A stretch of DNA of 64,000 nucleotides from Candidatus Rickettsiella isopodorum. Its GTDB lineage: Bacteria; Pseudomonadota; Gammaproteobacteria; Diplorickettsiales; Diplorickettsiaceae. Below the pieces are notes generated by a model. It was not told the origin of the DNA and ran no database searches. It worked only from the letters and a program-made list of their open reading frames with translations. This document shows, one piece after another, positions 16,681 to 26,563 of this stretch; position 1 is the stretch's first letter; every line of letters begins with the position of its first letter. The position numbers and the translations under genes were made by a program. The DNA is taken from NCBI RefSeq assembly GCF_001881495.1, contig NZ_LUKY01000033.1:496001-560000 (forward strand). The letters are read 5' to 3'.

Positions 16681-18246
16681 TTAATTAGTATGAGGGCAAA
16701 TATTAGCTAAAGCAATTTTAAGAGTGCTTAATTTTTCGTCGACAACTAAAGTATATTTTTGTTCTGATATGGATAGCGGTTCTTCTCGCTCCTTTTGGAG
16801 TTTTAAAATAGATGAGTTTGCTTCAGAAATAGGATTATTTTGCATGTTCCGCTTTGTAATGCGTTGGTTTATTTCAAGATCATTGGTTTGACAATGAAGT
16901 ATATAGAATGGCACTTTTAAAAGTTTAGCCAGATTATAGAACAACACTCGCTGGCTATGAAGAAGAAAGGTTGCGTCAATTAACACCGTTAATCTAGCTT
17001 TAATAACAATTTTTGCTAAACTTTTAAGTTTATTATAAGTTTTTTCAGTTGATTGTGGGGTGTAAATTCCTCCAAAAGGGCTAGAGTGAGAGTTTTCATA
17101 TAAAGGTATGTTGAATAATTGTTTACGAATAATGTCGGAACTTATTTGTATAGCGCTGCATTCAATAGCTATGTTTTTTGCTGTGGTTGATTTTCCTGAC
17201 CCAGCAAGTCCGTGCATAATGATTAAACATGGTTTTTTAGGGTGAGTGTAGAATTCTGCTAAATTTATGAAATTGTAATAATCATTACGAATATCTATTT
17301 TTTCTTTATCATTTAGATCTTTCTGATTTAGGCGGAATAAAGCTATTTTGGCGCGAACCACTGCTCGATAAGAAAGATAATAAGCTAATAAATTAAGCCC
17401 TTCATAATCGCCAGTAAATTGTAGGTAGGTATTAATTAATTGGTTAGCTAATTTGGGTTGCTTTTTTCCTGCTAAATCCATCACTAAAAAGGCAAGATCA
17501 GCAATGACATCGGTCCATCGCAAATCTTCATTGAATTCTAGGCGATCAAAAAGAACAAGTTTACCATGATAGAAAATAATATTCGCTAAATGTAAATCCC
17601 CATGGCAATCACGAATAAAGCCTTTTTCTTTTCGCTTTTCAAAGAGTTTTTGATGTTTAGTAAATTGTTTGTTAGCCCATAAGGCTAACTTTTTTACTTG
17701 TGCTATATCGGTAGGATTGCTAAGTAAAGGAATGATTTGCTCAAAATTTTGCTGAGTAGGAGCATGTACCTCCTCAGGAAGGCCAAAGCGTGAATTCTTG
17801 GGTGCAGCAGGTGTTTTTTTATGAAATTCTGCAATTAATTGACCTAATTGGTCAATAAGCGGAGCACTTAATTTTCCTTGTTTAAGGAGTGCGCTTAGTA
17901 AATTATCTTGAGAAAATTCGCACATCTTGATGGCATACTCTAAAATAGGTCCTGTGTCGCCATTAATTTGAGGGTGTTCGATGTTCCCTGTAATAGGTAC
18001 CACAGCAAGATAAATTTCGGGTGCAAATAATTGACCTAACCGTAATTCCTCTTCGCAGAAATATTTACGTTTTTTCAAGGTTGAAAAATCTAAAAAACCA
18101 AAATCAACAGGTTTTTTTATTTTATAAGCATATTTCCCCGTCAATATCACCCAGGAAACGTGAGTTTCAATAAGTCCAAGTTGTAGAACTGGATGATTAA
18201 AAGCACGGTTAGATAGAAGATTTTTAATTAAAAAAGAATTAGGCAT
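16681..18246 (-). CDS. Fusion of aminoglycoside-phosphotransferase-like kinase and P-loop ATPase
   Basis: A 521-residue two-domain protein. Residues about 1-320 are an APH-like fold with LTGKYAYKIKKPVDFGFLDF and the catalytic motif DCHGDLHLANIIF followed by LFDRLEFNEDLRW. Residues about 335-521 are a gluconate-kinase-like P-loop domain with MHGLAGSGKSTTAKN and ISSDIIRKQLF. The fusion is widespread in proteobacteria as an uncharacterised family; calling it antibiotic resistance would be wrong. The substrate is unknown. It is divergent from cfa. Confidence 0.85.
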   Translation of the reverse strand: MPNSFLIKNLLSNRAFNHPVLQLGLIETHVSWVILTGKYAYKIKKPVDFGFLDFSTLKKRKYFCEEELRLGQLFAPEIYLAVVPITGNIEHPQINGDTGPILEYAIKMCEFSQDNLLSALLKQGKLSAPLIDQLGQLIAEFHKKTPAAPKNSRFGLPEEVHAPTQQNFEQIIPLLSNPTDIAQVKKLALWANKQFTKHQKLFEKRKEKGFIRDCHGDLHLANIIFYHGKLVLFDRLEFNEDLRWTDVIADLAFLVMDLAGKKQPKLANQLINTYLQFTGDYEGLNLLAYYLSYRAVVRAKIALFRLNQKDLNDKEKIDIRNDYYNFINLAEFYTHPKKPCLIIMHGLAGSGKSTTAKNIAIECSAIQISSDIIRKQLFNIPLYENSHSSPFGGIYTPQSTEKTYNKLKSLAKIVIKARLTVLIDATFLLHSQRVLFYNLAKLLKVPFYILHCQTNDLEINQRITKRNMQNNPISEANSSILKLQKEREEPLSISEQKYTLVVDEKLSTLKIALANICPHTN

Positions 18247-18359
18247 AGCAGAAGATTAAATATCAATATTTATTAAGCAATTAGATACTATAGCGTAACT
18301 TATTATGGGTTGTAAGGGGTATAGATACAGAATAGAAAATTTTATAAGGGATATTTCAA

Positions 18360-19505
18360 ATGAAATTGCCGTATGCGAAAAAATTAATCCAGCAGTTATT
18401 AATGGAAGCACAAATTGAGATAAATGGAAAAAATCTTAGAGACATACAAGTTCATAATGAAAAATTTTATATGCGGTTGTTAAAAAATCCTATTTTAGCT
18501 TTGGGTGAATCGTATGTAGAAGGATGGTGGGATTGTGAAAGTCTTGATGAATTCTTTTTTTATTTATTGCGCACAGAATTACCTGAAAATATAAAAAGAA
18601 ATAAATATTTTATTTATTATTTTATAAAAGAAAAGCTGCGTACACTTATTTTAAGTGGTTTTAATTTACAAGCAAAATCCCGTGCATTTGAAGTAGGTAA
18701 ACATCATTACGATAAAGGGAACTCATTATATCAAGCGATGTTAGATGAGAATTTGACCTATAGCTGTGCTTATTGGAAAAAAAGTAAAAATTTAGATGAA
18801 GCTCAACAAGCTAAGCTGGCATTAGTCTGTGAGAAATTAAAACTAAAACCGGGTATGAAGGTGCTCGATATAGGATGTGGCTGGGGAAGTTTTGCTCGTT
18901 ATGCGGCAGAAAATTATGGGTGTTCAGTTTTAGGATTGACAGTATCCAAAGAGCAATATGATTACGCTAAAAAGATTTGCCAAGGTTGGCCTATAGAAAT
19001 TCTTTTCAAAGACTATCGAGATGTTACGGGATTATTTGATCGCATTTGTTCAATAGGCATGTTTGAGCATGTAGGACCAAAAAATCACAAAACCTATATG
19101 AAAATTGCACACCGGTGTTTAAAAAAATCCGGATTGTTTTTATTACACACTATCGGGAGTAATACATCAAAATATCATCCTAATCCATGGATACATAAAT
19201 ATATATTTCCAAATGGAATTTTACCTTCTATTCGTCAAATCGGAAAAGCGAGTGAAGGCCTTTTTATCATGGAAGATTGGCATAATTTTGGGGCTTATTA
19301 CGATAAGACATTAATGGCTTGGTTTGAAAACTTTAATAAATCTTGGATTTTTTTAAAAAAAGATTACGATTATGCATCTTTTTACCGAATGTGGAAATAC
19401 TATTTATTAGCATGTGCAGGAGCGTTTAGAGCACGTGATCTTCAGCTATGGCAAATTGTTTTTTCTAAAGGCGGTGTAATTCATGGGTATGAATCTATTC
19501 GTTAA
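18360..19505 (+). CDS. cfa: Cyclopropane-fatty-acyl-phospholipid synthase
   Basis: A 381-residue CFA synthase. It has an N-terminal lipid-binding domain (NPILALGESYVEGWWDCESLDEF) and a SAM-dependent methyltransferase domain with KVLDIGCGWGSFARY. Further family blocks are HYDKGNSLYQAML, SIGMFEHVGPKN, FIMEDWHNFG and MWKYYLLACAGAFRARDLQLWQ. It adds a methylene bridge to unsaturated phospholipid acyl chains, typically in stress or stationary phase. The ATG follows an AAGGGATATTTCAA leader. Confidence 0.96.
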   Translation: MKLPYAKKLIQQLLMEAQIEINGKNLRDIQVHNEKFYMRLLKNPILALGESYVEGWWDCESLDEFFFYLLRTELPENIKRNKYFIYYFIKEKLRTLILSGFNLQAKSRAFEVGKHHYDKGNSLYQAMLDENLTYSCAYWKKSKNLDEAQQAKLALVCEKLKLKPGMKVLDIGCGWGSFARYAAENYGCSVLGLTVSKEQYDYAKKICQGWPIEILFKDYRDVTGLFDRICSIGMFEHVGPKNHKTYMKIAHRCLKKSGLFLLHTIGSNTSKYHPNPWIHKYIFPNGILPSIRQIGKASEGLFIMEDWHNFGAYYDKTLMAWFENFNKSWIFLKKDYDYASFYRMWKYYLLACAGAFRARDLQLWQIVFSKGGVIHGYESIR

Positions 19506-19676
19506 TTGACGAAAACTAGCTGTTCTTGTTCTTAAAAATCATTGTTTCTTACTCTATAGTGGAAAAATACAGAGTAATTAAATATTAATTATTTTTCTAA
19601 AGCTAGTTTCTCCAAGAGTTAGATTTAAATAAATTAAAGATAGAAGTTATAAGATGGTTTACCCCCTAGTACTTTT
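19506..19676. other. Intergenic region with nested inverted repeats between cfa and rppH
   Basis: A 9-base outer repeat pairs 19513-19521 with 19601-19609 (AAACTAGCT/AGCTAGTTT). Inside it TACTCT (19550-19555) can pair with AGAGTA (19571-19576), and an AATTA/TAATT repeat followed by ATTTTTC lies near 19577-19597. The last could terminate cfa. The whole set could fold as a small branched RNA. Confidence 0.35.
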
Positions 19677-19715
19677 ATGAAACAATGTAAGCCTAATTTA
19701 TGTGGAGAATATCGT

Positions 19716-20255
19716 GTGATTGACGAGGAAGGTTTTCGTATAGGGGTTGGTATTATTGTTGCTAATTCTGAAGGGCAAGTCCTTTGGGCTAGACGCATTG
19801 GTCAGCATGCTTGGCAATTCCCTCAGGGTGGCCTTCAAACTAATGAAACACCAGAGCAAGCTCTATTTAGAGAACTTTATGAAGAATTAGGATTAGAAGA
19901 TTCCGATGTTGAGCTACTAGGGGGGACAAAGAATTGGTTATATTATTGGTTACCTCCCCATTTACGACGTTCACATATGCAACCATTATGCATTGGACAA
20001 AAACAAAAATGGTTTTTGCTTTGCTTAAGGGGGGATCCGGAAAAAATTCGTTTTGATGTGACTCGTTCGCCTGAGTTTGATCGTTGGCGTTGGGCTCCGT
20101 ATTGGTATCCAATCAAGCAAGTTATTACATTTAAGAGACATGTTTATCGGCGTGCGTTAGAAGAATTAGCGACATTACTTCCCTCTGAAGTTATGCAACC
20201 AAGGCGGGTTAGTAAATTGTGTAGCAACTTAACGTTGGTAGAAAAGGTCGAATAA
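19716..20255 (+). CDS. rppH: RNA pyrophosphohydrolase RppH (Nudix)
   Basis: A 179-residue Nudix hydrolase. The Nudix box reads [23 protein letters not shown], with the expected glutamates and the [16 protein letters not shown] lead-in. RppH removes pyrophosphate from mRNA 5' ends and starts decay. The GTG at 19716 has GGAG 8 bases upstream and gives the family N-terminus ([17 protein letters not shown]). An in-frame ATG at 19677 would add 13 residues without a convincing ribosome binding site. ptsP follows, the usual neighbour. Confidence 0.93.
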   Translation: MIDEEGFRIGVGIIVANSEGQVLWARRIGQHAWQFPQGGLQTNETPEQALFRELYEELGLEDSDVELLGGTKNWLYYWLPPHLRRSHMQPLCIGQKQKWFLLCLRGDPEKIRFDVTRSPEFDRWRWAPYWYPIKQVITFKRHVYRRALEELATLLPSEVMQPRRVSKLCSNLTLVEKVE

Positions 20256-20369
20256 TCAAATAAATATAAACTTATTTGCGCATACTTACGGATTTAAGGA
20301 TAGCACAAAAGCAGTATTTAAACCGTAATTTAAGCGTATGCCCAAATACTAATTAGTTAGGTGTTTGCT

Positions 20370-22643
20370 ATGTTGAAGCTACTTCGTCGTATTGTTCAAG
20401 AGATCAGCGCAGCGCAGAGTTTTAAAGAAGCCTTACGGACCTTAGTAAGACGGATTCGTGAAGCTTTGAATACTCAATCTTGCACAGTTTTTCTTCTTGA
20501 TAGCGAAAAAAATTATGTTTTACTCGCAACTGAGGGCTTAAATTCTAGATGTGTTGGGAAAGTGCGTTTTGGTTTTGATCAAGGCTTAGTTGGCTTAGTT
20601 GGGCAGAATGGCGAATTAATTAATATTGAAAATGCACCAGAACATCCTGATTTCTTATACATCGCAGATATAGGCGAGGAGCGTTTTAAAGCCTTTCTTG
20701 GCGTCCCTATTATTCATAATCGTGCCTTACTGGGTGTATTGGTTGTTCAACAAGAAGAACAGCGTTGTTTTGATGAAGCAGAAGAGGCTTTTTTAGTAAC
20801 TATGGCTGCCCAATTAGGGGGTGTATTAGCACACGCCGAAGCGACCGGAGAAATATTTTCTTTATTTAAGGAAAATAAAAAACAATTACAACAGGATATT
20901 AGTTTTCAAGGAATAGCAAGTGCGCCAGGTATTGCCATAGGACAGGTAGTTGTCGCTTATCCATTTGCTGATTTAGAAGCAGTTCCCTATAAAAGAGCCG
21001 ATGATGTATTAGCAGAAATAGCTCAATTAAAGAAAGCTTTTAAAGCAGCACGAGATGATATCCATCGTTTAAAAAAACATATGATGTCCGTGTTACCTGA
21101 GGAAGAGCAAGCACTATTTGACGTTTATTTAGCAATTTTAAATAAAGCTAGTTTGGAAAAAGAAGTAATAATAGCCATTAAAACTTCCCATCAATGGGCG
21201 CAGACAGCTTTGCAATCAGTTATTAGTACACATGTGCAACATTTTGAGAAAGTTGATGACGATTATTTGCGTGAAAGAGCTGCCGATTTAAGGGATTTAG
21301 GACGCCGAATATTAATGCATTTACAAAACAACCAATTTACGCCACCCCTCTACCCAGAAAATACTATTCTGATTGGTGAAGAAGTGAGTCCATCGGCTTT
21401 AGCGGAGGTGCCTGAAGGTCGATTAGCAGGGATAGTTTCTATAAGAGGCTCTAGCCACTCTCACCTGTCTATTTTAGCACGCTCTTTAGGGATTCCTGCT
21501 GTCACTGGAGTTGAAAATTTACCAGTCAACCAGCTTGAAGCGCAGACTTTAATTATAGATGGCTCCCAAGGCCGTATTATTGTAGCTCCTTCTGGGAGGG
21601 TTAAACAAAGCTTTACTACACTGATACAACAACAAAGTGAATTTACAAATAGCCTAGAGGCATTGCGAGAATTACCTGCTCAAACATTAGATGGTTATAG
21701 CATCGCTCTTTGGGTAAATACGGGTCTTATGGCGGATGCCAGCCTTTCTTTAACAGCTGGTGCAGAAGGTATAGGGCTATATCGCACTGAAGTACCCTTT
21801 CTAATTCGTGATTGCTTTCCCGCTGAAGATGAACAATATGGTTTATATCGTCAATTATTGGCGGCATTTTCACCACGACCCGTTGTAATGCGGACACTAG
21901 ATATTGGAGGAGATAAGGCATTACCTTATTTTCCTATTAAAGAAGATAATCCATTTTTAGGTTGGCGTGGGATCCGTGTAACACTGGATCATCCCGAAAT
22001 ATTTTTAATCCAAATCCGTGCAATGTTACGAGCTAATTTGGAGTTTAATAATTTACGCATTATGTTGCCAATGGTGAGTTGTGTTGCTGAGGCTGATCAT
22101 GCTTTACGTTTGATTGATCAAGCGTATGAAAAAGTAGTGAGTGAACATACTCAAGCATGTAAGCCTCCCATTGGGATAATGATTGAGGTTCCTTCTGCAA
22201 TTTATCAAGCACGGGCATTAGCGGAACGAGTTGAGTTTCTATCAGTAGGAAGTAATGATCTTACTCAATATATGTTAGCAGTAGATCGGAATAATCCTCG
22301 TGTAGCTAATTTGTATGATCCGTTTCAGCCAGCAGTTCTAAAGGCTTTAGTACAAATTGTAGAAGCCGCTCATCAAGCGAAAAAACCGATTAGTATTTGT
22401 GGAGAAATGGCTAGTGATCCTTTAGCTGTACCATTACTTTTAGCCATGGGATTTGATGCCTTGAGCATGAATTCTTTTTCCATTCCTCGAATAAAGTCAG
22501 TCATTCGACAAATTAGTTTTAACGAAGCTAGAAATACATTAGTACAAATTTTAGCAATGGATAATGCTGCGGATATAAGAAAATATTTAAATAAAGAATT
22601 ATCAAGATTTAACTTGGATTATTTAATACCTGTTACTGGATAG
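20370..22643 (+). CDS. ptsP: Phosphoenolpyruvate-protein phosphotransferase PtsP (EI-Ntr)
   Basis: A 757-residue enzyme. Residues about 1-165 are a GAF domain. The rest is enzyme I of the PTS, with the phosphohistidine region around IRGSSHSHLSILARSLG, the PEP-binding barrel (GIGLYRTEVPFL, MRTLDIGGDKALPYF) and the C-terminal ICGEMASDPLAVPLL. It takes phosphate from PEP and passes it to NPr in the nitrogen PTS, a regulatory chain rather than a sugar importer. The ATG at 20370 fits the family N-terminus better than a GTG nine bases upstream. Confidence 0.95.
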   Translation: MLKLLRRIVQEISAAQSFKEALRTLVRRIREALNTQSCTVFLLDSEKNYVLLATEGLNSRCVGKVRFGFDQGLVGLVGQNGELINIENAPEHPDFLYIADIGEERFKAFLGVPIIHNRALLGVLVVQQEEQRCFDEAEEAFLVTMAAQLGGVLAHAEATGEIFSLFKENKKQLQQDISFQGIASAPGIAIGQVVVAYPFADLEAVPYKRADDVLAEIAQLKKAFKAARDDIHRLKKHMMSVLPEEEQALFDVYLAILNKASLEKEVIIAIKTSHQWAQTALQSVISTHVQHFEKVDDDYLRERAADLRDLGRRILMHLQNNQFTPPLYPENTILIGEEVSPSALAEVPEGRLAGIVSIRGSSHSHLSILARSLGIPAVTGVENLPVNQLEAQTLIIDGSQGRIIVAPSGRVKQSFTTLIQQQSEFTNSLEALRELPAQTLDGYSIALWVNTGLMADASLSLTAGAEGIGLYRTEVPFLIRDCFPAEDEQYGLYRQLLAAFSPRPVVMRTLDIGGDKALPYFPIKEDNPFLGWRGIRVTLDHPEIFLIQIRAMLRANLEFNNLRIMLPMVSCVAEADHALRLIDQAYEKVVSEHTQACKPPIGIMIEVPSAIYQARALAERVEFLSVGSNDLTQYMLAVDRNNPRVANLYDPFQPAVLKALVQIVEAAHQAKKPISICGEMASDPLAVPLLLAMGFDALSMNSFSIPRIKSVIRQISFNEARNTLVQILAMDNAADIRKYLNKELSRFNLDYLIPVTG

Positions 22644-22647
22644 TCGT

Positions 22648-23994
22648 ATGAATTGGTGCGAAAAATGTCAATCTAGTTTTAATGGGTACCCTTTAGAATG
22701 TCCGGAGAGGGTATCACGCCCCGAAAGCTATGCGGAATTGAAACCTAGCCAATTAATTTCTATAGCGCGTGGTTCTGGGGGCAGTTATGGTGATGCTGCT
22801 TTAAATGCGCAAGGAGAGATCATTTTAACAAATCGTTTAGATCGTTTTCTCGAGTTTGATGTATATAAAGGGGTACTTTCGGTTGAATCAGGTATTACTT
22901 TAGCAAAAATATTGGAACTTATAGTTAAACAAGGTTGGTTTTTGCCCGTAATGCCTGGAACAGCAGAGGTTTCCTTAGGTGGGTGTATTGCTACAGATAT
23001 ACATGGAAAAAATCATTGGCATGCAGGTTCTTTGGGGCAACATGTTCTTAGTTTACAGCTTGTTATTGCTAATGGAGAAAAGGTAAATTGCTCACCTAAA
23101 GTTATGCCAGAATTATTTTGGGCTACTATAGGTGGTATGGGCTTAACAGGAATTATTGGTGTAGTGACTTTACAATTAAAGCGAATTGAAACAGCTTATA
23201 TGAAAGTGCAACATCGAGTTGCACATAACCTGGAACAGGTATTAGGGGAGTTGGGTCAAGAGGATGATGAGTTTGAATATAGAGTAGCCTGGTTAGATAC
23301 TTTAAATAGGTCATTTTTTCATGGCGTTATTATGAAGGCAAAACATGCAGACTTATCGGAACTATCTATTCGCCAACAAAAATCAGCTTTTTCACTTTCA
23401 AAATATATTTCTTTTAATTGTCCTTACTCACTTCCGTGTTCTCTTTTATATCCCAAATTGATAAAACTATTTAATAAAGTCTATTATTACCATTTGACTA
23501 AAAAGGATCAATCTTTTTTACAGACTTATCATGATTATTTTTTCCCATTGGATCGCATAAGAAATTGGCCTCGTTTGTATGGTAAGAAAGGTTTTATTCA
23601 ATATCAATGCGTAATACCAACAAAATTTGCCCACTCTGCTATTAACGAAATATTAGAAACTTTACAGAAGCATAAACATCCTATTTATTTAGCTGTATTA
23701 AAACATTTTGGGCAAGAAAATTTAGCTCCATTATCATTTCCACTTTCAGGATTTACTTTAGCGCTTGATATCCCTCTTCGTAATGAAAAAATATTTACAT
23801 GCTTAGATATTTTGGACGAAATAGTGATTCATGCGGGAGGAAGAATTTATTTGGCAAAAGATGCTCGTTTAAAACCAGAAGCGTTTCGTAAAATGTATAA
23901 ACGATACCTAAACTGGTTGAGAGTCAAACAATATTGGGACTCACACAACAGGTTTAGTTCAAGTTTATCCAGGCGCTTGAAACTTGGTTTCTAA
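22648..23994 (+). CDS. DprE1-like FAD-dependent oxidoreductase
   Basis: A 448-residue vanillyl-alcohol-oxidase-fold flavoprotein. The FAD domain has ARGSGGSYGDAALN (40-53) and MPGTAEVSLGGCIATDIHGK (102-121). The C-terminus has YLAKDARLKPEAFRKMY and ends in SSSLSRRLKLGF. These blocks line up with mycobacterial DprE1, which oxidises decaprenylphosphoryl-ribose at C2 on the way to arabinose. By my alignment Lys404 matches the catalytic lysine of AKDSR. The position of the benzothiazinone-reactive cysteine is Ala372 (TLALDIP). The gene begins 4 bases after ptsP and so may be cotranscribed. A DprE2-like SDR is encoded at 45243. Lipid substrate is unknown. Confidence 0.8.
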   Translation: MNWCEKCQSSFNGYPLECPERVSRPESYAELKPSQLISIARGSGGSYGDAALNAQGEIILTNRLDRFLEFDVYKGVLSVESGITLAKILELIVKQGWFLPVMPGTAEVSLGGCIATDIHGKNHWHAGSLGQHVLSLQLVIANGEKVNCSPKVMPELFWATIGGMGLTGIIGVVTLQLKRIETAYMKVQHRVAHNLEQVLGELGQEDDEFEYRVAWLDTLNRSFFHGVIMKAKHADLSELSIRQQKSAFSLSKYISFNCPYSLPCSLLYPKLIKLFNKVYYYHLTKKDQSFLQTYHDYFFPLDRIRNWPRLYGKKGFIQYQCVIPTKFAHSAINEILETLQKHKHPIYLAVLKHFGQENLAPLSFPLSGFTLALDIPLRNEKIFTCLDILDEIVIHAGGRIYLAKDARLKPEAFRKMYKRYLNWLRVKQYWDSHNRFSSSLSRRLKLGF

Positions 23995-24000
23995 ATTTCT

Positions 24001-26019
24001 CTAATAATTTAAGTCTAAGTTTTTTAAAAAAGCTTGTATTTTTGGTTCACGACCGCGGAATTTTTTAAACAATTCGATAGCATCAATTGCTCCCCCTTGC
24101 TCTAAAATAGTATGTAAAAAAGCTTTCCCAGTTTCTTCATTAAAGATTCCATCCTCTTGAAATTTAGCAAACGCATCACATGCCAAAACTTCTGCCCAAA
24201 GATAACTATAGTATCCAGCAGCATAACCACCTGCAAAAATATGTGAAAATCCATGCTGAAATCGATTGAATGTTGCTATAGATATTATGTCGATTTGCTT
24301 ACGTATTGAATCGAGTAAATCTTGGATTTGCTCATAACCTTTGGCAGGATCAAATTCTAGATGCACACGAAAATCAAATAATGATAATTCTAGTTGTCTT
24401 AATAATTGAAGGCCAGCCTGAAAATTTTTGGCTTCACGCATTTTAATAATCAGCGTTTCAGGTAAAGTTTTACCTGTTTTGTAATGGCTACTGATTTGAT
24501 CTAGAACTAATTTTTCCCAAACAAAATACTCTAAAAATTGACTTGGTAATTCGACTGCATCCCAAGCAACCCCATTAATGCCTGAAACAGCAGAATAATC
24601 AATTATAGTCAACATATGTTGTAAACCATGACCAAACTCATGGAATAAGGTTAAAACTTCTTCATGTGTTAATAGCGGAGTTTGTGTAAGATCGATAGGA
24701 GGAGAGAAATTACAGGTTAAAAAAGCAATAGGTGTTTGAATATCGTTATTATTTAAACGGCGTCGCGATTGATAATCGTCCATCCAAGCTCCTTCACGTT
24801 TCTCTGGTCTTGCATACAGATCTAAATAAAACTGCCCTCGTAATTGTTGTTGATTATCTGTAATGGCGAAAAAACGAACCTGTGGATCCCAAATCTCCAC
24901 ACCTTTAATTTCTTTAATTTGCATCCCAAATAAACGTTCAATTAAGTTAAAAAGTCCCGAAAGGACTTTATCGACAGGAAAATAACAGCGTAGGGTATCA
25001 TCACAAATACCAAATTTTTTTTCTTGTAATTTTTCACGATAATATAAAATATCCCAAGCCTGTAGAGTTTCAATTTGATCTCGAGATTGTGCAAAAGTAG
25101 AAAGCTCTTTCCATTCTTCTTTTGCTTTGAGTTGTGCATAGGCGAGTAGCCCCTGTAAAAACTCAAGTACATCTTCAGGGTTTTTTGCCATTTTATTCAA
25201 AGCTAAACTTTTTTGAGCATAATTTTTAAAGCCAAGTATTTGACTTAATTCATGGCGTAAATTAAGTATATTGAACATTACTTGGCTATTATCAAAGGCT
25301 AGATTACTGAGCTCAGAAGCTCGGGTAATATGAGCTTTATATATTGATTCACGTAAAGCTCGGTTATCAGCATAGGTTAATATAGGAAAATAAGACGGAT
25401 AATCTAGAGTAATTAAAAAGCCGGTTAGTTTTTTTTCTTGTGCGATTTTTTCAGCGTTTGCGATGACATAAGCGGGGACTCCTTTTAACGTGGATCTATC
25501 GCTAATGTGTTTTGACCATTCCGCTGTAGTATCCAGTAAATTTTCTTCAAATTGATTCGATAATTGGGATAATTGAGTTTGAATGTCTTGAAATCTTTTT
25601 TGCTGAGTTTTGGGTAAATCGACACCACCTAAATGAAAATCTCGTAATTCGTTATGTAGACATTTTTCTTGTGCATAATTGAATTGATAATCACTATTAG
25701 CTAAATTTTTAATGGATTGATAAAGAGCATAATTTTGATTTAATTCGGAACTATAGGCACTTAATTTGGGAAGACATTCGTTATAGGCATAGCGTAAACC
25801 AGAGGTTTGTTTGACGGCATATAAATGGTTGATTGGAGACCAAAATTGCTGAAGTCGGTCATCCAAATCATCTAATTTCTGAATAAAACTCCAATCAAGA
25901 GGAGTAACTTCAGCTAATAGTTGGGCTAATTCAGATCGATTATTGTCAAGTAGATTATCTAATTCTCTGACTATATTTTTTGGATTAATTTCATTAAATT
26001 TAGGTAATGCATTCATCAT
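24001..26019 (-). CDS. prlC: Oligopeptidase A (M3 metallopeptidase)
   Basis: A 672-residue M3-family zinc peptidase of typical length. The zinc motif LFHEFGHGLQHML lies near residue 460, and GGYAAGYYSYLWAEVLACDAF near the C-terminus is typical of the family. It degrades short cytoplasmic peptides, including cleaved signal peptides. Two adjacent ATGs open the frame (MMNALPKF); either could be used. It ends tail to tail with the DprE1-like gene, 6 bases apart. Confidence 0.96.
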   Translation of the reverse strand: MMNALPKFNEINPKNIVRELDNLLDNNRSELAQLLAEVTPLDWSFIQKLDDLDDRLQQFWSPINHLYAVKQTSGLRYAYNECLPKLSAYSSELNQNYALYQSIKNLANSDYQFNYAQEKCLHNELRDFHLGGVDLPKTQQKRFQDIQTQLSQLSNQFEENLLDTTAEWSKHISDRSTLKGVPAYVIANAEKIAQEKKLTGFLITLDYPSYFPILTYADNRALRESIYKAHITRASELSNLAFDNSQVMFNILNLRHELSQILGFKNYAQKSLALNKMAKNPEDVLEFLQGLLAYAQLKAKEEWKELSTFAQSRDQIETLQAWDILYYREKLQEKKFGICDDTLRCYFPVDKVLSGLFNLIERLFGMQIKEIKGVEIWDPQVRFFAITDNQQQLRGQFYLDLYARPEKREGAWMDDYQSRRRLNNNDIQTPIAFLTCNFSPPIDLTQTPLLTHEEVLTLFHEFGHGLQHMLTIIDYSAVSGINGVAWDAVELPSQFLEYFVWEKLVLDQISSHYKTGKTLPETLIIKMREAKNFQAGLQLLRQLELSLFDFRVHLEFDPAKGYEQIQDLLDSIRKQIDIISIATFNRFQHGFSHIFAGGYAAGYYSYLWAEVLACDAFAKFQEDGIFNEETGKAFLHTILEQGGAIDAIELFKKFRGREPKIQAFLKNLDLNY

Positions 26020-26077
26020 GTGTTCCTAAGAGTGTTGTATTTAGCTATTATTTTTTTGATAAAAAATCAAACTGAGT

Positions 26078-26548
26078 TTATTTTGTCTGATGAAGATAAA
26101 TTTTTAGCGATGCTTTTATCTGACTAAGTTTAAAGCCACGATATTGAAGATAACGTATTTGACGTGACTGTTCTTTTAGGAGACAACTAGGCCTAAACTT
26201 TTTTTGCAGAGTCTTTTGAATAATGGTTAACCAAAATTCTTCATCTTGGGGAAGTTGAGAAAAAATAATATCATTACTTATACCATATTGATGACATTCG
26301 GTAGTGATCCGTATAGGCCCATATCCTTGCCTTATGCGTTTTTGAATAAATGTTTCACAAAAACGTACTTCGTTTAAAAATCCTTGTTGAGTTAAAATGT
26401 CTAAAACAGCTCCTATCGATTGATGCAGAAATCCTTTTTTCACCAATTTCTCTCGAAGCGTAAAGCGAGTATGCTCTCTTCTTGCTAAATGGTCCAAAGC
26501 AATTTGATAGATATTTTTGTCAATTTCTAAGACAGCATCATATAACAT
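26078..26548 (-). CDS. recX: Regulatory protein RecX
   Basis: A 156-residue RecX with three-helix repeats, recognisable from ALDHLARREHTRFTLREKL, GFLNEVRFCETFIQKRIRQGYGP and the C-terminal YLQYRGFKLSQIKASL. It inhibits RecA filament extension and recombinase activity. It lies 15 bases downstream of recA on the same strand, the usual recA-recX pair. Confidence 0.94.
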   Translation of the reverse strand: MLYDAVLEIDKNIYQIALDHLARREHTRFTLREKLVKKGFLHQSIGAVLDILTQQGFLNEVRFCETFIQKRIRQGYGPIRITTECHQYGISNDIIFSQLPQDEEFWLTIIQKTLQKKFRPSCLLKEQSRQIRYLQYRGFKLSQIKASLKIYLHQTK

Positions 26549-26563
26549 ACACTAGCATTATTG

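Noticed and set aside
16681..18246. Aminoglycoside resistance gene
   Set aside because: The APH-like fold is fused to a second kinase domain in a housekeeping family; nothing indicates antibiotic modification.
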